Source of the DNA: Methylomonas rhizoryzae
GTDB taxonomy: Bacteria; Pseudomonadota; Gammaproteobacteria; Methylococcales; Methylomonadaceae
Assembly: GCF_008632455.1 (NCBI RefSeq)
Contig: NZ_CP043929.1
Location: 186,001 to 250,000, forward strand
Length of the DNA stretch: 64,000 nt
Reading direction: 5' to 3'
Shown here: positions 28,717 through 37,318 of the stretch, one piece after another
How the letters are laid out: each line of letters starts with the position of its first letter
How positions within the stretch are numbered: position 1 is the stretch's first letter
Made by a program: the position numbers and the translations under genes
Notes under the pieces: model-generated
What the model was told of the DNA's origin: nothing
The model's database searches: none
What the model saw: the letters and a program-made list of their open reading frames with translations, nothing else

Positions 28717-28816
28717 TCACGTAAGATTTTGGATTTTACTGACGTATTCCGCCAGATGATCCGCCGATAGATGCGCATAACGCATGACCATTGTCATGTC
28801 TTTCCAAGATCCCAGT
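28717..28816 (-). pseudogene. C-terminal stump of a second tyrosine integrase
   Basis: The minus strand encodes the last 33 or so residues of a phage-type integrase: SWKDMTMVMRYAHLSADHL, containing the catalytic Tyr context, then a short tail to TGA at 28717-28719. It differs from the prophage integrase (MTMKYSHL) and lies just outside attR pointing at the att site. It is therefore the remains of an older element that used the same tRNA-Lys target. It is cut by the IS21-type end beginning at 28817. Confidence 0.8.
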
Positions 28817-29065
28817 TGTTAACCGGCGTGCAAAACTTTCCAGGGTCCTGGGGAAAAGGGCGTCGAAAAGTTTCCACCCCAGGTTGTTCAATGCCCGGCT
28901 TTTTGCCGGAGAATCCTGGAGTGATAGACGTGGAAGAAGTAGCCGAAATTCGGCGGTTGCATTTTGTGGAGAAAGTGACCGTCAGCGAGTTGGCCAAACA
29001 ATTCAAATTATTCCGCCCCACCATCCGTAAACATCTCCATACGCTGGATGAACCGGTGTATCCGG
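28817..29065 (+). mobile_element. IS21-family left end with truncated istA
   Basis: It begins TGTTAACCGGCGTGCAAAAC and has the repeated subterminal GAAAAGTTTCC/CAAAACTTTCC motifs of an IS21 terminus. From ATG 28891 it encodes an istA N-terminus: VIDVEEVAEIRRLHFVEKV, then SELAKQFKLFRPTIRKHL (helix-turn-helix) and DEPVYPVR. The frame is cut by the IS3 element at 29066. A near-identical end occurs at 46202-46493 on the minus strand, so the island holds two fragments of this IS type. Confidence 0.82.
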
Positions 29066-29155
29066 TGAGAGGTGGTGCCGAAAAATTGAACAACCGATTA
29101 AGTGAAAGACCTGCTACTTTTGAACGTCCGTAAGGACAAAGCAATGGAGCAGAAG

Positions 29156-29461
29156 ATGTCTAAAAAACCGCGAAGAAAACATTCACCGGCCTTCAAAGCC
29201 AAAGTCGCCCTGGCGGCCTTGGCGGGCGATAAAACCTTGGGGCAGTTGACCCAGGAATTCGAGGTTCATCAAAATCAGATTGTCGATTGGAAGAAGCAGC
29301 TGAGCGAGCGGGCCGCCGAGGTGTTTGGGAAGCCCGCGGAGCCGGAATCGCCCCCCGTCGATCTGCAAGCCCTACACGCGAAAATCGGTCAACTGACATT
29401 GGAGAACGATTTTTTAGAAGGCGCGCTCACCCAGGCGGGATTGCTGAGCGCAAAGCGATGA
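29156..29461 (+). CDS. IS3 transposase OrfA, copy A
   Basis: A 101-residue helix-turn-helix protein of the IS3 type (RRKHSPAFKAKVALAALAGD, EFEVHQNQIVDWKKQL) with a C-terminal leucine zipper-like helix (LHAKIGQLTLENDFLEGAL). Start ATG 29156 has GGAG 6 nt upstream; upstream ATG 29144 and GTG 29102 are alternatives. OrfA binds the element ends. Its stop overlaps orfB, and in IS3 elements a frameshift in this overlap makes the OrfAB transposase. Confidence 0.88.
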   Translation: MSKKPRRKHSPAFKAKVALAALAGDKTLGQLTQEFEVHQNQIVDWKKQLSERAAEVFGKPAEPESPPVDLQALHAKIGQLTLENDFLEGALTQAGLLSAKR

Positions 29462-30288
29462 TCGACCGTCAATCCAAATTGCCGATTGGTCGGCAGGCCA
29501 AGCTATTAGGCATCAGTCGCGGCAGTGTGTACTACCTGCCCAAGCCGGTTCCGGAGCGCGAAGTTGACATCATGCGCCGACTCGACGCACTGCACCTGAA
29601 ACACCCATTCATGGGCGCTCGCCAGTTACGGGATCAGCTGAATCGGCAAGGCATCCCGATTGGCCGCAAGCATGTGAAAACCTTGATGGCGAAAATGGGC
29701 ATCGAAGCCGTGTACTGCAAACCCAATACCAGCAAGAAGACGCCGGGGCATGAAATCTATCCCTACTTGCTGCGGGGCATGACCATCAACCGTGCCAATC
29801 AGGTCTGGGCGCTGGATACCACCTACATCCCGCTGGCCAAAGGATTCGCGTATTTAACGGCGGTCGTCGACTGGGCCACTCGCAAAGTCCTGGCCGCCAA
29901 GGTGGCGATTACGCTGGAAGCCTGTCATGCGGTGGACGTGCTGGAACAGGCTTTCAAGCGCTACGGCAAGCCGGATATCGTCAACACTGACCAAGGCAGC
30001 CAGTTTACCGCCAAGGCGTTTGTCGATGCCGTGAAAGGTCAGGGCTGTCTGCTCAGTATGGACGGTCGGGGTGCTTGGCGGGATAATGTCTTTGTTGAGC
30101 GCCTATGGCGATCGGTCAAATACGAGCGGGTTTACCTGCATGCCTACGATTCCGTCGGCCAAGCCCGCGCTTCAATCCTGGATTATTTCGAGTGGTACAA
30201 CCACGAACGACCGCATTCCAGTTTGAAACGAAAAACGCCTCATCAGGCGTATAACGATGGGGTGCCAACCCTCAAGTTGGCCGCCTAA
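29458..30288 (+). CDS. IS3 transposase OrfB, copy A
   Basis: A 276-residue integrase-core protein. The HTH_21-type N-terminal region (HPFMGARQLRDQLNRQGI) is followed by a DDE domain with Asp in WALDTTYIPL, Asp in NTDQGSQF and Glu in FVERLWRSVKYE, all present. The end HERPHSSLKRKTPHQAYN is typical. It is intact, so copy A may still be mobile. Confidence 0.92.
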   Translation: MIDRQSKLPIGRQAKLLGISRGSVYYLPKPVPEREVDIMRRLDALHLKHPFMGARQLRDQLNRQGIPIGRKHVKTLMAKMGIEAVYCKPNTSKKTPGHEIYPYLLRGMTINRANQVWALDTTYIPLAKGFAYLTAVVDWATRKVLAAKVAITLEACHAVDVLEQAFKRYGKPDIVNTDQGSQFTAKAFVDAVKGQGCLLSMDGRGAWRDNVFVERLWRSVKYERVYLHAYDSVGQARASILDYFEWYNHERPHSSLKRKTPHQAYNDGVPTLKLAA

Positions 30289-30353
30289 ACCATGGCAGGG
30301 ATTTCACTTTAAATCATCGATTTACTGTTCAAACCAATGGGGCCACTTCTCTC

Positions 30354-31061
30354 TCGCCTGAGCCACCGAATCATACGCATATAGGTAAACCCGTTCGTAT
30401 TTGACCGATCGCCATAGTCGTTCGACGAATACATTATCTCGCCATGCGCCCCGTCCGTCCATGCTCAACTGGCACCCTTGGCTTTTCACGGCCTCGACAA
30501 AAGCCTTGGCCGTAAATTGGCTACCTTGATCGGTATTAACAATCTCCGGTTTGCCGTATTGCCGGAATGCTTGTTCCAGCACATCCACTGCATGACAGGC
30601 TTCCAGCGTGATGGCGACCTTGGCGGCCAGGACTTTGCGACTGGCCCAATCGACCACGGCTGTCAGATACGCAAAGCCTTTACTCATCGGGATATACGTC
30701 GTGTCCAAGGCCCACACCTGATTAGCCCGATCAATGGTGATGCCGCGCAGCAAGTAGGGATAAATCTCGTGCCCGGGCGTTTTCTTGCTGGTATTGGGCT
30801 TGCATACACCGCTTCGATGCCCATGCGTTGCATCAAGGTTTTCACGTGCTTACGGCCGATTTTGATGCCTTGCAGGTTCAGCTGATCCCGCAACTGGCGC
30901 GCGCCCATGAAGGGGTGCTTCAAATGCAATTCATCGAGTCGGCGCATCGTGTCTCGATCCCGTTCTGACAGTGGTTGGGGCAAATAGTACACACTGCCGC
31001 GACTGATCCCCAATAACCGGGCTTGCTGACCAATCGACAGTTTGGATTCTCGGTCTATCAT
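30354..31061 (-). pseudogene. IS3 orfB, copy B: frameshifted and truncated
   Basis: Similar throughout to copy A orfB. A single-base loss near 30804 (after GMGIEAVY) shifts the frame, so the N-terminal part ends at 30684 in nonsense. The DDE domain (WALDTTYIPM, NTDQGSQF, FVERLWRSVKYE) continues in the next frame until it is cut at SVAQAR, where copy A's end contributes EKWPHWFEQ and a stop. It lacks the C-terminal 45 or so residues. Confidence 0.85.
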
Positions 31062-31363
31062 CGCTTTGCGCTCAGCAATCCCGCCTTGTTGAGCGCGTTC
31101 CCTAAAAAATCGTTTTCCAGTGTCAGCTGGCCGATTTTCGCATGCAGGGCTTGCAGATCGACCGGCGGCGAGTCGGATTCTATCGGCTTACCAAACACCT
31201 CCGCTGCTCGCTCGTTCAATTGCTTTTTCCATTCGACAATCTGGTTCTGATGAACTTCGAACTCCTGACTTAACTGAGCCAGGGTTTTATCGCCCGCCAA
31301 GGCCGCCAAAGCGACCTTGGCTTTGAATGCTGGCGAATGTTTTCTTCTTGGTTTTTTGGACAT
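31058..31363 (-). CDS. IS3 transposase OrfA, copy B
   Basis: A 101-residue OrfA about 90% identical by eye to copy A (QLSQEFEVHQNQIVEWKKQL; NDFLGNALNKAGLLSAKR). The ATG has GGAG 6 nt upstream. The frame is intact, but its partner orfB is broken; it could still bind both element ends and interfere with, or help, transposition of copy A. Confidence 0.85.
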   Translation of the reverse strand: MSKKPRRKHSPAFKAKVALAALAGDKTLAQLSQEFEVHQNQIVEWKKQLNERAAEVFGKPIESDSPPVDLQALHAKIGQLTLENDFLGNALNKAGLLSAKR

Positions 31364-31457
31364 CTTCTGCTCCGTTTCTGTGTCCTTGCGGACCCTAAAA
31401 AGTAGCAGGTTTTTCACTTAACAGGCTGTTCAATTTTTCGGCTCCACCTCTCAACTT

Positions 31458-31721
31458 GTGCCTCTATTTAGGAAAATTAAAAAATATCGGCAAGTTATAA
31501 TCGTTACTCATAATGCGAACTTAGTGGTAAACACGGATGCTGAACAAATAATTATCGCAGACAATCAAGGCGAAAACATCCGTTACAAGTCTGGTTCTGT
31601 TGAAGATGGGAATGTTAAAGAAAATACAGGGATACGAGCTGATATATGTAATATTCTTGAAGGTGGAAGTTACGCCTTTGAAAAAAGGGAGCGTAAATAT
31701 GGCATACAGGAATTAGCCTAA
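31458..31721 (+). pseudogene. C-terminal remnant of an AAA/SMC-like ATPase
   Basis: About 87 residues with the end of an ABC/SMC-like ATPase: KYRQVIIVTHNANLVVNTDA is the switch (H-loop) strand with its conserved His, followed by EQIIIADNQGENIRYKSGS and ICNILEGGSYAFEKRERKY. The last motif resembles the C-terminus of large ATPases in defence loci such as TrlF-like or OLD-like proteins, but I cannot decide which. The 5' part is missing at the IS3 copy B end (31453), so it is inactive. Low GC, like the rest of the island. Confidence 0.65.
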
Positions 31722-31893
31722 CAAGCAATGACTACTCTAGAAGTTTAAAAGATGATCAACCGGTCGGGCGCGTTGATTATGTTTTTATTAGAGATTTCAG
31801 TTATTAATGAGTAATTAAATATCTTCAGACATTCTTAATAAGTATCTGACTGAACGATAACTACTCTAGTTCGGAATAAACTTGCGATTAACA

Positions 31894-33021
31894 CTAAAAT
31901 TCTTGATCTAAAAACTTACCGGCAGCAGCAAGTGCCGATAGCAAAATATTATCGGCATACTCGGCCCCTGTTGAATCAATGGACTTTTGCTTGCTCTTGT
32001 TTGCGGCGATTGCTTCATGACCATTGCCAGCAAGTAACTCATTCAGCATGGGTTGATAGCCGGGTTGCCAGGCATCGAGTCCTTCAAACGAGTGACGTAG
32101 CGATTTTATAATCTGCATGCCCGAATAGTCTAAATCACCCCAGAACCAAACAGGCAGTTTCTCTGAATCATGGATTAGCCAGTCACAAAAACGTTGGCAA
32201 TCTTGATTTGCTAAATGACCATGAGCCGCAAAATACACCGATACGCCTGAAACCGAGCGTAAGCGCTTGGCAGTGCCTTTAAAACCAGAGGCAAAGACTA
32301 AGACCAACCCGTCAAAACGAGCGGTTGTGTCACGGCTGGCTTTTTCAAAGGTCGCTAGATTCTCGATGAACAATACGCCGCTAAAGGGTGTTGTGGACAA
32401 ATAAACCTGTAATTGGATCGGCGACTCTGGAAACGGACATTCATCCACATTAAGCAAAGTGGCGATCATAGCTTGCCGATTATCCAACACCTTGGACTGC
32501 CCCCAGAATAGGCGGGCCGAGACTTCGCGTAACAGTAAAGGCTCATCGATTAAGTTGGGTAGCAGATTGAGCCGCTCGACGATGTTTGCTGCCGTTTTGC
32601 CTGCGATTTCCAGTTTCTGTCCCGCAACTTGCTCTCGAATGGTTTCATCCACATTCAATTTTGAATACACAGCATCACGCCATAGCTGGGCCGAGCTTTT
32701 AACCGGTTGCGGGCGCTCGGTGACTTGGCGTAAGAACGCCGGATCAACGATCTCAATACGCGGATTTAATTCGTATTGCGCTTTGCCGGGTTGGGTCTTG
32801 TCGGTTTTGATCGCCAGCCAGCCCCATTGCTGCATTTGCATTAAGTATGACCAATAAGCCTCTTTGTCGGCTTCGAACTCGGCATCAAACAATGCGGGCA
32901 AAATTTTGCGATCGAGTTTCACTGGGCGCAACGGTTTGTCGTCGGCTCTATCGAGTTTATCGACCAGGCGATGCAGCAGGGTTTGAACGTCTGACTGATT
33001 CAGCCAGTGTGGTCTATTCAT
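31894..33021 (-). CDS. jetD: Wadjet nuclease subunit JetD
   Basis: A 375-residue protein with an N-terminal DUF3322-like region and a C-terminal Toprim-like DUF2220 nuclease domain: the Glu in VLFIENLATFE and the Asp pair in WFWGDLDYSG are the expected metal ligands, and the end GKFLDQEF is typical. In Wadjet, JetD cuts circular DNA after loop extrusion by JetABC, removing plasmids. It is the last gene of jetABCD and overlaps jetC by 4 nt. No defects seen. Confidence 0.92.
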   Translation of the reverse strand: MNRPHWLNQSDVQTLLHRLVDKLDRADDKPLRPVKLDRKILPALFDAEFEADKEAYWSYLMQMQQWGWLAIKTDKTQPGKAQYELNPRIEIVDPAFLRQVTERPQPVKSSAQLWRDAVYSKLNVDETIREQVAGQKLEIAGKTAANIVERLNLLPNLIDEPLLLREVSARLFWGQSKVLDNRQAMIATLLNVDECPFPESPIQLQVYLSTTPFSGVLFIENLATFEKASRDTTARFDGLVLVFASGFKGTAKRLRSVSGVSVYFAAHGHLANQDCQRFCDWLIHDSEKLPVWFWGDLDYSGMQIIKSLRHSFEGLDAWQPGYQPMLNELLAGNGHEAIAANKSKQKSIDSTGAEYADNILLSALAAAGKFLDQEF

Positions 33022-36000
33022 GCGTTCGATTGTTCATCGGCCTCAAATGCCAACAAGGTTTGCTGACGCACTTGCTGGCGGCGCAATTCCCACAGCTCAC
33101 GCAGCTTGTCGGGACGCAAATCGCGCTCATCGGCTTCCGAGATGAAATCCACTTCGCCGTTGCCTTCTGCCTCGGTGCGCGTAAAACTCCATTCCTTGTT
33201 GAATTCGGTTTTGATGGCACCGGCATGTTTGGTGGGCATGGCGCAGATCAATTGCATGTCCAGACTGTCGCGGATAAAACGGATGACATCATGGGCGCGG
33301 CGTTCGTCCATTTTGGCAAATGATTCGTCGTTTACCAGTAATTTCAGATTCATACCCTTATCGAAATGCTTGAGGCGATTGGTGACGACAGCTGCGCGAA
33401 TGATGTAAGCCGGTGTTTCCAGCTGACCGCCGGAACCCGTACCCCATTCAGATAATGCCACGCGCGAACCGCTGTCCGAGTCTTTCCAGATTTCATAACG
33501 GCGGTAATTGCGATAATCAGCGACCCGCTGCAACTCCTTCAAGGCTTGTTCCTGATCATCGGCCAGCAATAGTCCGACCAATCGATCACGGATTAGGCAC
33601 TGTTCTTGACTGAGTTCCTGATTGTCGAACAAATCCCCGGCATCCTGCGATTCCGACAAATCGTAGGCCGCACAGAAGAAGTCGTAATACTCCTTGAATT
33701 CTGGCACCCACACCGACCAGTCCAGCTTGAACTGATCGGTGCCGAATTTCAGTCTGCCGAGCTCGGTGTTGAGGATTTTCAGGGTTTTTACCCCTTGATC
33801 GACACTATTCCTGATCTCATAGCAAAATTGCTTGGTGAACACGTCTTTGAAGGACGATTCGGCGGTGCGCAATTTATCCAGATTTTTGACGAAGCCAATC
33901 TCGCGCTGCTCCTGCAATTGCTGACGTAAGCCTTCCAATAATTGAATTAGCTGGCGATATTGCGCCGCAAAGTCACTGTCACGCATCTGATGATCGTGCG
34001 GTAAATGCAGTTGCTCATGACCACGTGCATGCACGTTGTAATCGCCGATGCCTTCATGAATGCGACCATAGGCTGCCGTGGCCTCAATCAGTTGTGTGCG
34101 GTGTTTATCCTGCAATTCATGATTGGATAAAGCACTCACCATCAGTTCATCCACCTGTTGTTGGATGTTGGTTAACGATAGTGCTTGGTTGACCATGCTC
34201 AGCCATTGAATCGGTTGTAAATCATCTTCAATTTTCTGCTGTTTGGCGGCTAGACCACGCTGCAAAAGGCTCAGGGTGTTGTGTTGCTGCTCCTTGTCAT
34301 GCAAGAATTTTCCGGCTTTCAGCGTGTGCTGTTGCACCTGTTTTTCCAAGGCGGACATCTGTTGATCTAGCGTATCTTTCTCGGTTTCCAGCAGTTGCAC
34401 TTCCGTTAAATCCAGACGTGCCAAATCGGCCTGTGCTGCCTCGTGATCGCGTAAAGCCTGCTCTAGCTTGGCAGCCTCGCTAAAGCTGGGGGGCTGTAAA
34501 TTTACTAACAAGCCCAGTAAGGCGTTGAGCTGTGTACCTTCGGTTTTTAAGGTTTGTAACTCCTGCTCGGCCCTGATGTAGTCTTCCATGGCCTTCTGTC
34601 GGGCCTGAAACTGCGCTTCTTTACCAAAGACTAAATTGTCGGTTTCAGAGGTAAACATGGTGCGCGAGCCAGAGGCATTGCCATCCCTCATCAATCCCCG
34701 TGGGGTATAACGTAATTGTTCAACCGTATCGACTTTAACTACCGGACCGAATTGATCCACCAAATAGGCATAGGCAATGGGATGCTCGGTATGCAGCTCA
34801 TGAACAATCGAGTCTTTTGATAACAACTCCGGCTTGGCTTTTTGTTTACATAAAGCTCCTTGAACGATTTTGGCATTCAGATGCTTTTGCTTGACGAACT
34901 CGATACTGCGCGCTTCCCAGGCTTCATCGACCACAAAGTTGAAACGGGCTCCGGCCAGATAGCCTTCAATCGCCGGTTGCCATTGCTGACCTTTGGGCTC
35001 GATCAAGTCACACAATACTTGCGCACGCGCAGCGGGTAGCTCAGTACGAAAGGCCTTCAGCGCACGGGCGATGTGATGAGGATAATCCGCGCCACCTTCG
35101 GCCAGGTTGGCTTTGCGATCGGCCAATTGTCGTTCTTGCGTTTTGGCTTTTTCCTGGCGAGTTTGTAACTGCCCCAGTTGACTATGCACTGCGGCTTGAA
35201 AGCTGTTTTGGGTACCGGCTAGCACTTGATGCAGTTGCTGGAACCGTGCTTCCATGCCGTCCAATATCCGCACCACCTGCAACAATAGATGCGCGTCGGC
35301 TAGTGGTTGCTGACAAAGCTGTGTCACTTGTTGTGTCAGCTCATTTAACGGTGCTTGCTCAATCGCTGCCAGCATATCTGCCAGGGTTTGTGCGGCCTCG
35401 GCTAATTCTCGCTTGGCAGGCGGAAAAGCCATGCCAATAATGCTCAAAGCCGTGCTGTGCAATTGACTGGCCTGCTGCAACGACGTGTTTAGACTCAGAA
35501 CGGCGGCATTGGCTTGGGCCAATACAGCGCTAAGCCGGTCTTCAATGTGCCGTTTTTGATTGGATGCCTCAATGCCACTTAAACGTGCGGCCAAGCGTAC
35601 TTGACTATCGTACAGGCTTTTTTTGTCACGGTTTAAACCCTCAATCTGGGTCTGTGCGCTGTGAATGTTTTTTTCCAGTTCGACGATAGCCCTGGTTGCC
35701 TGATCGATTTGCCCCTGGTCATGTAGCAAATCACGCTGCGACAAAGCCAGTTGATACTGCAAGGCAGATTCATACGCCGTATTAGCCTGATCGATCAGCT
35801 TTTCCACCCGTTCCAGACGCAGTACATTGTCCTTCAGACGATCACCTTCCTGGCGAAGATTATGGACCTGTCGCATCAGCTCACTGATTTGTCCAATACG
35901 TTGTGGCAATTGCTGGGTATCGTTTTCCAGAATCTGGGTTTTGACCAACTCGTCGACGCTGCCAATGGGTTTATGGGCAATCGATTGGCTCCATGCTTTA

Positions 36001-36638
36001 GCGGCCAGTTCGGCTTCCTGAAACGATACATTGCGTTGACCCCGAAACCGGCCATAGAGTTGACACAGATATTCGCGCTTGGCATCACGTAAATTCAACA
36101 CCTGCGGATACTTGGCTTTCAAATGGTTTTCGATTTTCTCCACCTCAACCACGCAGAGCTGCTCGCCACCGTCCATGCTGACCAAATCCGGTAAGCTTAA
36201 TACCGCATCGTCAATGAGCAGCAAAGCCAAACGTTCCTGCACCGCCTGACGACGTTCGCCGGAACCGTCGACCCGCGCCGCCGCCGCAATCAAGGCGGTA
36301 AATGGATTACCATTTTCACCCGTATCCGGCTTGAACACGCCAGCCACATAGCCATGAGCGCCGTTGGGACGGGCAAACAGATTGTCTTCGGCTCCGACGA
36401 TGTACGACCAAAGCGTGCGCTTACTCTTGCTGCTGCGCGAGGTTTGGGTGGTTTCGTCTTGTCCTGGGTTGTAGCTATAGATGTTTTGATGTGCAGCGGT
36501 CATCACGGTTTGCAAGGCATCCAGCAAGGTGGATTTGCCGGAGCCAGTAGGGCCTGTCAACAAGGTCATATTACCCATCGGATATTCATCGCTGCGCAAT
36601 GAACCCCAGTTAACCAAAATTAATTTATCCAGCTTCAT
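33018..36638 (-). CDS. jetC: Wadjet SMC-like ATPase JetC
   Basis: A 1206-residue SMC/MukB-like ATPase. The N-terminal head has Walker A GPTGSGKST (about residues 29-37), followed by long coiled-coil stretches (250-450 and 690-960), a hinge-like globular region near 520-690, and the C-terminal head with signature GTGSGGQLETPAYI and the Walker B/D-loop region LLVNDESFAKMDE. It is the motor that extrudes DNA loops with JetA and JetB. The length is normal for Wadjet type I-like systems. It overlaps both neighbours by 4 nt, fixing the subunit ratio by coupled translation. Confidence 0.93.
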   Translation of the reverse strand: MKLDKLILVNWGSLRSDEYPMGNMTLLTGPTGSGKSTLLDALQTVMTAAHQNIYSYNPGQDETTQTSRSSKSKRTLWSYIVGAEDNLFARPNGAHGYVAGVFKPDTGENGNPFTALIAAAARVDGSGERRQAVQERLALLLIDDAVLSLPDLVSMDGGEQLCVVEVEKIENHLKAKYPQVLNLRDAKREYLCQLYGRFRGQRNVSFQEAELAAKAWSQSIAHKPIGSVDELVKTQILENDTQQLPQRIGQISELMRQVHNLRQEGDRLKDNVLRLERVEKLIDQANTAYESALQYQLALSQRDLLHDQGQIDQATRAIVELEKNIHSAQTQIEGLNRDKKSLYDSQVRLAARLSGIEASNQKRHIEDRLSAVLAQANAAVLSLNTSLQQASQLHSTALSIIGMAFPPAKRELAEAAQTLADMLAAIEQAPLNELTQQVTQLCQQPLADAHLLLQVVRILDGMEARFQQLHQVLAGTQNSFQAAVHSQLGQLQTRQEKAKTQERQLADRKANLAEGGADYPHHIARALKAFRTELPAARAQVLCDLIEPKGQQWQPAIEGYLAGARFNFVVDEAWEARSIEFVKQKHLNAKIVQGALCKQKAKPELLSKDSIVHELHTEHPIAYAYLVDQFGPVVKVDTVEQLRYTPRGLMRDGNASGSRTMFTSETDNLVFGKEAQFQARQKAMEDYIRAEQELQTLKTEGTQLNALLGLLVNLQPPSFSEAAKLEQALRDHEAAQADLARLDLTEVQLLETEKDTLDQQMSALEKQVQQHTLKAGKFLHDKEQQHNTLSLLQRGLAAKQQKIEDDLQPIQWLSMVNQALSLTNIQQQVDELMVSALSNHELQDKHRTQLIEATAAYGRIHEGIGDYNVHARGHEQLHLPHDHQMRDSDFAAQYRQLIQLLEGLRQQLQEQREIGFVKNLDKLRTAESSFKDVFTKQFCYEIRNSVDQGVKTLKILNTELGRLKFGTDQFKLDWSVWVPEFKEYYDFFCAAYDLSESQDAGDLFDNQELSQEQCLIRDRLVGLLLADDQEQALKELQRVADYRNYRRYEIWKDSDSGSRVALSEWGTGSGGQLETPAYIIRAAVVTNRLKHFDKGMNLKLLVNDESFAKMDERRAHDVIRFIRDSLDMQLICAMPTKHAGAIKTEFNKEWSFTRTEAEGNGEVDFISEADERDLRPDKLRELWELRRQQVRQQTLLAFEADEQSNA

Positions 36639-37318
36639 GCCTGCTCTCCGCTGCCATCCGGCTCACTGGTAACTTCAATCTGCCCTTCGGCTTCCAGAGC
36701 GGCTGCCAGCACATCCTCACTGATAATACCCAGTATGGTCGGCCTAATGGCGATCAGGGCATCTTCATCTTGCATGGAAAACAATGTGCTGTACTGAATC
36801 AACCGGTGGCGTTTCAAGTCTTTCAGCAAGCGCTCGCGGTCGCCCAAATTGTCGGGCAATGTCCGTTTGATCTGAGTTTGCAAAGTGGTGGCCAACTCGT
36901 CAAAACGAATCAGAATCTCACCCGCATCGCTGAGGCGGCTACCACCTTCCACTAAACCCTGCTGATATAAAAACCGTAAAGCCAACGCCGCTGCGACAAA
37001 ATCCGCCGATAACCGCGCACGTAACGAGGCCACGACATCGACATCGTCTTCGACCATGCCGGGAATTTGCGCACCAGGCGCGTACAACCGGAAAAACTCG
37101 TTTTGCAGATCGTGGATTAACCGAAAACCGGCAAGCGCAAAGTATTCAACCAATAAGTTTTCGATGCGGCAGGCATCGTCGTAACAGCGCTGTTCCACGC
37201 CGTCTTCGTCGCGCACAATAATGCCCCAGGCAAACAAACGGGCAACGATTTCCTGAAAACGTTGCAGCTTTAGGTTTTCCGGCTGCAAACGGTCAAGCAG
37301 GCTTTGAGTCAGGGTCAT
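36635..37318 (-). CDS. jetB: Wadjet kleisin-associated subunit JetB (DUF4194)
   Basis: A 227-residue DUF4194 protein, equivalent to MukE/MksE: two winged-helix-like regions (ENLKLQRFQEIVARLFAWGI; FVAAALALRFLYQQGLVEGG) and an acidic C-terminus. It bridges the kleisin JetA and the JetC head. The start overlaps jetA by 26 nt and the end overlaps jetC by 4 nt. Confidence 0.9.
   Translation of the reverse strand: MTLTQSLLDRLQPENLKLQRFQEIVARLFAWGIIVRDEDGVEQRCYDDACRIENLLVEYFALAGFRLIHDLQNEFFRLYAPGAQIPGMVEDDVDVVASLRARLSADFVAAALALRFLYQQGLVEGGSRLSDAGEILIRFDELATTLQTQIKRTLPDNLGDRERLLKDLKRHRLIQYSTLFSMQDEDALIAIRPTILGIISEDVLAAALEAEGQIEVTSEPDGSGEQA

Larger units (their letters stand above)
29066..30353 (+). 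mobile_element. IS3-family element, copy A (apparently complete)
   Basis: An element of about 1.29 kb with terminal inverted repeats beginning TGAGAGGTGG and ending with CCACTTCTCTC; a shared inner TTGAACA/TGTTCAA lies about 20 bp from each end. It contains the orfA and orfB transposase genes with overlapping ATGA. It is inserted in the istA fragment on its left. On its right it abuts, tail to tail, a second, truncated copy in opposite orientation. The exact ends are by eye. Confidence 0.82.
30354..31453 (-). mobile_element. IS3-family element, copy B (truncated)
   Basis: The second copy is inverted relative to copy A. Its outer end (31427-31453, ending CCACCTCTCA) is preserved, but about 190 bp of its orfB end are missing at the junction with copy A near 30354. 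Copy B has a frameshift in orfB, so it cannot make its own transposase. Together the copies form a tail-to-tail pair that separates the istA fragment from the beheaded ATPase at 31458. Confidence 0.8.

Noticed and set aside
28771..29133. A full small protein spanning the IS21 and IS3 junction
   Set aside because: The frame is a chimera of IS21 terminus, istA start and IS3 end, with no sign of selection.
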